From: Saccoglossus kowalevskii
Lineage: Eukaryota > Hemichordata > Enteropneusta > Harrimaniidae
Length of the DNA stretch: 28,335 nucleotides
Assembly (NCBI RefSeq): GCF_000003605.2
Contig: NW_003130355.1
Span: 1,016,395-1,044,729, forward strand
Direction: 5' to 3'
Position 1 is the stretch's first letter. Every line of letters starts with the position of its first letter. The notes beneath the pieces were generated by a model. The model searched no databases, had not been told where the DNA came from, and saw only the letters and a program-made list of their open reading frames with translations. Made by a program: the position numbers and the translations under genes. This document shows positions 22,598 to 28,335 of this stretch, in pieces.

Positions 22598-22958
22598 TTA
22601 TGTACTTGTTCGTCGAGGAAGAATGGACCATAATGAACACATAGTATCAATTTTTGTTGCATGGGGTTGAGTTAGATGCGAAATATGTCCTTTCTGGTGT
22701 AGCTGGTCACCGTGATCGTCACCGACACCGGCGCACGTTTGTACACTGTTGCTGGACAAAATAGAATTTGACGTCGGAATTATCTCGTTATTTAGCAGGT
22801 TACTAGGCACGTCACTACACTGTTGTATTTCATCGATCGTCTGAGTAAAACTTTCAAAATTAAAATAAATTTTGACATTCTAAACATAAGACTATAGTGA
22901 TCACTATAAAATAATTACTTACTAAATAAATGACAGCCGCGTGGAAGTAAATTGACAT
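22598..22958 (-). CDS. Possible two-exon ORF (92 codons) inside the TTAA element
   Basis: Proposed exon 1 (22958-22923) reads MSIYFHAAVIYL and ends in phase 0 at a consensus GTAAGT donor. Proposed exon 2 (22840-22598) follows a TTTTACTCAG acceptor and continues in the same phase for 80 residues from TIDEIQQCSDVPSN to a TAA. The acidic, serine- and histidine-rich sequence matches no domain I know. Phase agreement across a short (82-bp) intron with good splice signals is the evidence. It may be the N-terminal part of a transposon protein. A 16-bp perfect palindrome sits in the intron (22893-22908). It could also be chance. Confidence 0.25.
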
Positions 22959-23393
22959 TTTGTTGAAATAGGTGAACGCGTCGGGTCTTGGCGAGGGCAA
23001 GTGCGTTAAAAGCGGCGTTTAATAGGATAACAAAAATAATCGAGATCGACACACATACAGATAAATTCAGAGTGGATTCGAGTTAGCTTGATCCATGGCG
23101 TGATTGTCATAATTATAACATCGTATTAAAACTTTATTTGCTGGAAACACATTGACCAAGCCCGGTTTCATATTTCATAAATTATTACGCAGATCAAGCT
23201 ACAAGCATGGAGGTAAAAAAGAACAGAGGTGTGAATTCGACATTCAACACCAATCACCAAACAATTCAGAAACTTTTAGCCTTCGAAAATGAAAACAGTT
23301 TGCAGTGTGTAAGGGCTGTGTAATTTCCTGTTTGTCTGACGCTTCGTTTTCGTGTCACTGTCAAAATTATTGCTACCTTTTACTTAAAAGGAA

Positions 23394-23630
23394 CTAAATG
23401 GTCTCTATAAAACGATAATCAGGATCGCAAAAAAAGTCATCTGATTTGAAACACTTGCCGGACGTCTCTCTCTTCTGAAATCCGCCTCGGTGATCATGGG
23501 CTGGTCCAGAATCTATTTCTTTCAAAAGTGTTGCGCCAGGTTTACGTTGTCGGCGTTTCTCTTTAAACCTAGTCGTTATTTTTATGGACGAAAACAGTTG
23601 AATGAATCTAAGGTTAAGTGATGTCGCACC
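23394..23630 (-). CDS. ATG-less 78-codon open segment inside the TTAA element
   Basis: The segment is open between TAA (23633-23631) and TAG (23396-23394) with no initiator. It contains a strongly basic stretch (RFKEKRRQRKPG, NLS-like) followed by a charged region ending FKSDDFFCDPDYRF. The composition looks like coding sequence, and it lies upstream of and on the same strand as the two-exon ORF, so both may be parts of one decayed or spliced transposon gene. No family is recognised. Confidence 0.2.
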   Translation of the reverse strand, partial: GATSLNLRFIQLFSSIKITTRFKEKRRQRKPGATLLKEIDSGPAHDHRGGFQKRETSGKCFKSDDFFCDPDYRFIETI

Positions 23631-23721
23631 TTAGGATCGATTAGAAACGTGTGAATACATACACTATGACTATACGTTTCACTGCAACTGCCCACAACAC
23701 AACATCTAAAAACTCTCTCTC

Positions 23722-23758
23722 AAAAAAAAAAGAAAAAGAAAAAAAAAAAAAGAAAAAA
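23722..23758. repeat. A-rich low-complexity tract
   Basis: Runs of A interrupted by single G bases (A10 G A5 G and so on), preceded by a short CT repeat at 23713-23721. Simple sequence, inside the TTAA-flanked element. Confidence 0.9.
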
Positions 23759-24058
23759 CGCCGACCGAAAAATGTATATCGTTTAAAAGTATACTGAACG
23801 ACCAGTGTTATTACGGCTCAGGGGTATGACTTCCTCTCACATTTTGTCATTTGGTGGCGCACTTTCGGCGAGAGTCGGAAATCCGGAAACAGTCGACCGT
23901 TTCACGATAGGTGGGCGTGGCTACAACACGAGAAATATCCCAAATTTACTTGGATACGAGTAATCATTTTCAGCAAAAAAAATCAATAACTACCCTTTTC
24001 AGTGGGACACAGATCTAAAATGGGAAACGTGAGGGTGGGCATTGCACAGGCACTTTAA

Positions 24059-24569
24059 TTGTCCTTTACCCAATAACTATAGTAGCCAGTACCGGAAAAA
24101 TATGAATTGTTTGCACTTACTTGAACAAAATAGATGCAAATATCAAAATTACTTAAGTTAATCTTTGAAACTTGTACACACACAGATTACACTTATGGTG
24201 TTTATTTTGCAGATACTATTGAGGTTACCTTGCCTTCCTCGGAAAAGCTAACCAACTTACATGACATTATAAGTTATTCGATTTCAGCATATGAAAGTAT
24301 ACTCAATCAATTAAAAAAATGTAAAACGTAATTTTCATGGCAAATATTACTCTTGCTACCTCTGACAATATATAGTAGGTGTATTCAGATTTGAAAAAAA
24401 TACTCGATATTGCGGTATACATTTGATACTACCAGCAAACAACCATGCAATTGAGAGTACGACAAGGCGTGATACTCTCATGGCGAATTTTTTATCCCAA
24501 GAACTGAACAGTAATATCCAACGGTAACAGATGCACATAGAAAATTATACAAAGCTATGAATGTATTAA
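24059..24569. other. Gene-free stretch
   Basis: AT-rich sequence between the TTAA element and MITE copy 2. Open frames at about 24134-24331 (plus) and 24356-24538 (minus) show no domain. Nothing else is seen. Confidence 0.45.
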
Positions 24570-24719
24570 AGCGGGGGAGTCGTCACCTACGCATGCGTCA
24601 GATTGCCATAGCTCATAACAAACAAGCGTCTACCCATGCGCCTTTGCGTTCTTAGCGTGTGTTGTTATCATCGCTTTGGACTCAATTCCCGCGCGTGCGC
24701 AGGTGACGACCCTCCCGCT
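24570..24719 (-). mobile_element. MITE, copy 2 (150 bp), inverted relative to 9801-9911
   Basis: Terminal inverted repeats are AGCGGGGGAGTCGTCACC at the left and, read inward from the right, AGCGGGAGGGTCGTCACC, continuing into CGCATGCG / CGCACGCG cores. It aligns to the reverse complement of 9801-9911 and is about 40 bp longer through an extra internal segment near 24608-24645. The flanks are TTAA (left) and ATAA (right), suggesting a TTAA-like target that has since mutated. The right end carries, on the minus strand, TGCGCACGCGCG, fitting the NRF1 consensus. Confidence 0.8.
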
Positions 24720-24739
24720 ATAAATATGAACATTGTATT

Positions 24740-24990
24740 CATTATGGTTGTAAATAGACATCGTATATCAATATGTTTGCACTCATATGTCGCTACGACT
24801 GTATTCATATAGGCATTGTATGCCACTACAATTATTGTATTCAGTTAGCATGCCAATATGGTTGTATCTATTTATATCTATTTATTTATGGATATTGTTT
24901 ACAGATATGGTATATATTGCGTGATTGTTTACATACAGTCATCGTTTGTTACTGCATTTGTATTTATATGTACATTGTATGCAATAAATC
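24740..24990 (+). repeat. Possible degenerate tandem repeat
   Basis: GTATTCAT-, CATTGTAT- and TATG(C/G)-type phrases recur about every 30-35 bases in a T-, A- and G-biased stretch just right of MITE copy 2. The periodicity is loose. It produces an open frame rich in Cys, Ile and Tyr that I consider an artefact of the repeat. Confidence 0.3.
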
Positions 24991-25978
24991 AATTACGATT
25001 TTTTTTTTCAGTCTCAGCAATTCCCGCTTAACAAATCGAAGAGCAGGAGTTTCAAATTACAAAATCTGAGCAACATAACTTCAAAGCAGTATATATAAAG
25101 TAGTGCTGTCTAACATGGCATAATTCGTCACATATACACTTTCCATTCTCGTATTCTCGCAATATTGTTTGATATGTTTCTACCTTTCTAATATTTTTTT
25201 CAACATAAAACCAATTGCTCAGTGAACATATCCTCCTACAACGAAATAATACTTAACAAAACACAATGGTCACGTCCTTTGTCAATAGGTCGACCCTAAG
25301 GACAGCTTGCCGCTTTGGTGGAAGGTTACATCTCTCCTTTTTTGATGGTATGGTCTTTCTTCGCCATACTAAGTCATCGCTTCACCCAGTTACAGCTATG
25401 AGCACACTTCCACCCATTTTGGCCATGGGTCAATGGGTTTCAAACATGGGTTCATTCCTTTCCCAAATTTGGCGACCTCATCATCCCCAATAAACCGGTA
25501 TAGTGAATAAGCATTTCAATGAATTCTGTTGGATCAGTGTCCAAATTGTAGATAGATAGTTGTTGACATCCTTTCCCCCCAAGTGATTTAAATGCTAACT
25601 GCCACTGTGTTCAGTTTTCCCTCACTGTATTTTTGACCATACAGTTAATGACAAAATTACTTCAGGGAATATACTAATACTAGTAGTTAAATGTTACACT
25701 GTAGCGTTGTTCCATTTGGCTCAGAATGCTGTGCCTGTATGCAATAACTCTCCCACCTTCATGTCAGAGGCATCATTGTCTAATAACCATCCATTACTTT
25801 CTGCTGGTTGCATAACTTGAATACATAAATGCAAATACATCAATCATTCAGTGGGGATTATGGAATCGATTGTACACATTTATGAAATAGTTTAAAGAAT
25901 ATAAATAAAGAATATACTCATAGGCATATACTTCATACAGACCATTGTTTCAAGTCTTAATAATCACAAGTAGCCTGG
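24991..25978. other. Gene-free stretch, possibly the eroded 3' part of the relic to its right
   Basis: No supported gene. The minus strand has several short open bits in changing frames, compatible with further decayed sequence of the 25979-27626 relic, but I cannot match them to anything. A plus-strand frame at 25266-25493 has no recognisable domain. Confidence 0.35.
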
Positions 25979-27626
25979 CCTGTATGCACAAATAAGTCTC
26001 GGCCTTTCGCGGATTTATCTGTTCTTTCACTTGAGATTATTCTTTAATTGAGTTTGGTGATTGGATGAAATATGACACTCATCAGTAAACATTTCTGAAA
26101 GAATTCATCTAGATATTTCTCCCGGCATTATATAGCAATAGTTCATTAGCTGTGCTACTATAAACTTTAATTCCAGTGAATATAAAAGTTAACTTCTCTG
26201 ACTCTTTGAATGGGTCATTTTTCATATTTCAAGTTTATGCTGAACATTCAACATTTTTGTTTGTCAGCGACTCACAAGACCAGCAGATGTTTCCTCTCAT
26301 TTGGAATTTTCCATGCTTGTATCAACTGGGTTCTGGGGTTGTGTTCTTCCCAACTATACCTTCTTCAATTTTACTTCTTTTGCTTACAGTTTTTTTCCAA
26401 TAATTTGATCTTCAGATATTTTACCGAAGGGATTTATTTCTGAAGTGGCCTTCCAGACTTGTGTGTGGATTTGTGATGTTGTAGTAGCAAAATGCATTGT
26501 CTGGTTATAGGTAAAGAACCAGGGTAACAGTTTTTTGAAATAACTGAGATTAAGTAGAAGTTTGTTCATCTGTTAGAAACTTGTCCAACATTCAAACATC
26601 GACCATCTGTCCATGAAAGTATTAGGTATAACTTTAGGTTATCTGTCTACTTTGAATATATTCACTATTGGTTGTTGTCTTAGCAAAAACCACAGTGCTG
26701 AATCAACCCTTGAATCAATCCTGGACTACATTATTCATTTTACTTAATGTGTCTTGTTCTTGCACAGTGCGTACTCTACTTGCTGAAAATATTGATAATT
26801 ATTATTATTGAAATATGCCGGACAATTGTTTCCAGTTTGGATGGTATTAAAGCATAATACCTACTCCTCATTGAATCGTAATTCTATTTGCGGCATTTGT
26901 TTTCCCAGCTCTACCGAGTGTCTCTCTTAGCAATCATTATTATCCCACACAAAAGTAGAAAATACACCTATCTCAATGATAGACTAATCTATTTTCTTGT
27001 TCACCGTGGCACATTTTGACAAATTCATTTTCAATTTCATGTATCTTCGAGTATGAAAAAGTCCGAATCAATTTCTCAATGATATTACTTCTTTGTTTCC
27101 TGCCTGCAAATTATAAAACCTGCATTCCACTGTCTTGATATAGCCTCATCTTGGAATGATATCAAGTCCTGGGAAGCCGACAAAACAAGAATGTTCGTAT
27201 CCGATTTCCGGATATCTACCATTGGATACAATTGATGATGAGCATGTATCATGTATGCAAATAAATTATACAGCATGTTTGGTACATATTCTTACATATA
27301 TCATCTGGACTTGAAGGCCATGGCATTGTCACATCTATACTGTTGTTGATGCTATGAAGAAGCATGCCATAGCAGTGAAGTCATGTATTCTTCAATGGTT
27401 TCATGTTTCGGTTTCCTCATAAGTGACTGCAAAACATGAGTCTTGGCGAAGGCTACACCCAGCTCTAATGTGATCCTTTTTATCCTCTCTGTCTTTCATA
27501 TTATGCATGTGGCAAGTGGTAGGGCTCATATGTTTTGTTTTTTCACTTTTTTACTTATCTCTCCGATTCAACATGTTTAGTGTCTTTATGCTTTAGAACT
27601 ATTTCATCAATATAACCAGACACAGA
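25979..27626 (-). pseudogene. Decayed copy of a multi-copy invertebrate protein family of unknown function
   Basis: On the minus strand a chain of open segments in shifting frames follows one protein order. 27626-27555 contains YIDEIVLKHKD. 27495-27352 contains LELGVAFAKTHVLQSLMRKP and later SLLWHASS. 27353-27249 contains MPWPSSPDDICKNMYQ. 27276-27085 contains LSASQDLISF. 27077-26973 contains SYSKIHEIENE. 26977-26927 contains FSTFVWDNND. 26927-26868 contains RETLGRAGKTNAANRI. 26569-26384 contains LLPWFFTYNQ and NPFGKISEDQ. 26225-26109 contains NDPFKESEKL and TANELLLYNAGR. A last piece near 25979-26050 contains SAKGRDLF. At least five frameshifts and several stops break it. I recall this motif order (PWPS-P..IC, SxxQDLI, VWDNND followed by ETL, LPWFF.Y, NPFGKI..DQ) from long uncharacterised proteins present in many copies in molluscs, corals and hemichordates; that is memory, not a search. 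Multi-copy occurrence suggests a mobile or amplified origin. Function unknown. Confidence 0.6.
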
Positions 27627-27786
27627 TTAAAACGCCGCTTTTCACCCCAACACCCCACGTTTATAGTTGGCTTTTGTTTGTGTAGTTTATGAGTAACTCG
27701 ACTTGCTTTCAATTAAGAACTGGATAATAATATAAGTTATGTCATTGACATAGTCAATCTGATTAAAATAAGATCCTAGTTTGGGC

Positions 27787-27810
27787 TTTTTTTTTTTTTT
27801 TTTTTTTTTT
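27787..27810 (+). repeat. Poly(T) run, 24 bases
   Basis: Uninterrupted T24, equivalent to poly(A) on the minus strand. It could be the tail of a minus-strand retroposed insertion ending here, but no such element is recognisable next to it. Simple homopolymer is equally likely. Confidence 0.9.
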
Positions 27811-27977
27811 GTTAAAATAATATCATTCATATTTTTCTCATATATTCTATTACTTTTTTAAAAATTTATTTGCTGGCATTTTTTTTAAGTTTTGGTAATC
27901 GCGAAAGCCCACAAGGATCTGACCAACTACCTATACAAATCGCGTTCAAGTACCTCTCCGCTGACGGGATTAGTCAA

Positions 27978-28058
27978 CCAATCACAGAGTGCCTTACGAA
28001 AACATGGTGATGCACTTTGCGCGTGCGCATGAAGTGATCACAAAAAATAAAAAAAATA
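27978..28058 (+). promoter_or_regulatory. Housekeeping-type promoter (CCAAT, NRF1, TISU/YY1-like start)
   Basis: CCAAT at 27978-27982 (within AACCAATCAC, NF-Y-like), then TGCGCGTGCGCA at 28018-28029, an exact fit to the NRF1 palindrome, about 30 bases before the ATG. The start region AATAATGGCGGC resembles the TISU/YY1 element (SAASATGGCGGC), which directs transcription start close to the ATG and gives a very short 5'UTR. No TATA box is evident. The order and spacing fit a TATA-less, broadly expressed gene. Confidence 0.6.
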
Positions 28059-28115
28059 ATGGCGGCGTTTACCGGCCAATCGAGCGAGAAACTCGAACAA
28101 ATAATTGACCATGAG
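28059..28115 (+). CDS. First coding exon (19 codons) of an unidentified gene, continues beyond the window
   Basis: ATGGCGGC with A at -3 and G at +4 starts a frame reading MAAFTGQSSEKLEQIIDHE. It is followed at 28116 by a consensus GTGAGT donor (exon ends ...GAG, phase 0). The CpG content is high compared with its surroundings. A strong start context, good donor, housekeeping-type promoter motifs and lack of an upstream ATG nearby make this the second most convincing exon in the window. Nineteen residues are too few to identify the protein. The hydrophilic, helix-prone sequence suggests a cytosolic or nuclear product. Confidence 0.65.
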
Positions 28116-28335
28116 GTGAGTATTTGTTGAATATGACATGTTTCCTATTATGATTGAACTATGTCGGGTATTGGTGGCCGTTTAGTCAAGTAACAATATT
28201 TATATACGCGAAAATGCGCACTCGTGTGGATATAAATGAAAACACCAGTGTTATTCACAGGCGCTCGGAACGTTTCTTAGATAATAAAAAATGACCTAAA
28301 GTAGGATCGGCATAGTTAGTCAGTCGCCTACGACT
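28116..28335 (+). other. Start of the first intron of the right-edge gene
   Basis: Begins GTGAGTATTT. AT-rich, with no acceptor followed by an open frame before the window ends. Confidence 0.5.

Larger units (their letters stand above)
22301..24054. mobile_element. TTAA-flanked DNA transposon (1754 bp), probably non-autonomous
   Basis: AGTGCCTGTGAAATG at the left end (22301-22315) and AGTGCCTGTGCAATG read inward from the right end (24054-24040) form a short terminal inverted repeat, 14 of 15 identical. TTAA lies immediately outside on both sides (22297-22300 and 24055-24058), the target duplication used by piggyBac and Kolobok superfamilies. Further in, both ends have related TTTTCACG / CCTCACG and AAAATT-rich segments. 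The interior is CpG-richer than its flanks and has only short minus-strand open segments (see 22598-22958 and 23394-23630), too little for a full transposase. The superfamily is inferred from the flank alone. Confidence 0.7.

Noticed and set aside
24773-25069. 98-codon Cys/Tyr/Ile-rich plus-strand frame
   Set aside because: It is produced by loosely repeated GTATTCAT / CATTGTAT phrases; the amino-acid pattern mirrors the repeat rather than a protein family.
26176-26443. Two overlapping plus-strand hydrophobic frames (75 and 77 codons)
   Set aside because: They are antisense to the minus-strand relic, whose collinear motifs give the better explanation.
1-28335. tRNA, rRNA, snRNA genes and CRISPR arrays
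   Set aside because: No B-box-like GGTTCGANTCC, no rRNA-like conserved blocks and no regularly spaced direct repeats were found by eye. This is a manual scan, so weak RNA genes could be missed.

Overview
The window is nuclear DNA of an animal, most likely a marine invertebrate. The evidence is AT-rich sequence with very few open frames, intron-style splice signals, a first coding exon of a bilaterian-type peptide GPCR, dispersed non-autonomous DNA transposons, and the decayed remains of a protein family that I recall from many copies in molluscs, corals and hemichordates. A 50-N scaffold gap at 14362-14411 shows it comes from a draft assembly. I cannot name the species. No bacterial, CRISPR, rRNA or tRNA features are visible.

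Layout. At the left edge (1-640) there is a candidate last exon of a plus-strand gene with a poly(A) signal, and a compact 43-nt hairpin in the presumed intron. From 640 to 9800 I see mostly gene-free DNA. It holds short unassigned ORFs, a 701-bp foldback element with long inverted arms flanked by TA (3031-3731), a short dispersed repeat pair, a 25-bp tandem duplication and small hairpins. A 111-bp MITE sits at 9801-9911. Its 150-bp relative lies in inverted orientation at 24570-24719, and the ends of both carry NRF1-like palindromes. A ~345-bp direct repeat occurs at 11521-11862 and 19892-20236.

The best-supported gene is on the minus strand at 14121-13827. It is the first coding exon of a rhodopsin-like GPCR (N-terminus, TM1, TM2, ECL1), ending at a GTAAGT donor inside the codon of the conserved TM3 cysteine. 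The rest of the receptor must lie in short exons not recognised here or beyond the left edge. Between 16 and 22 kb there are two weak exon candidates and a cluster of housekeeping-type promoter motifs (ETS, two CCAAT, TATA, YY1) with no recognisable gene behind it.

From 22301 to 24054 there is a 1754-bp element with short inverted ends, flanked by TTAA on both sides (piggyBac/Kolobok-like). It carries CpG-rich minus-strand open segments, including a possible two-exon ORF. From 27626 down to about 25979 the minus strand holds a frameshifted, stop-riddled coding relic. The right edge (27978-28115) has a well-formed housekeeping promoter and the 19-codon first exon of an unidentified plus-strand gene, which continues past the window.

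The genes do not form a functional cluster. The picture is ordinary invertebrate intergenic and intronic DNA shaped by DNA transposons, with three gene edges (terminal exon at left, GPCR exon in the middle, first exon at right). The parts most likely to be undescribed are the transposon families and the relic.
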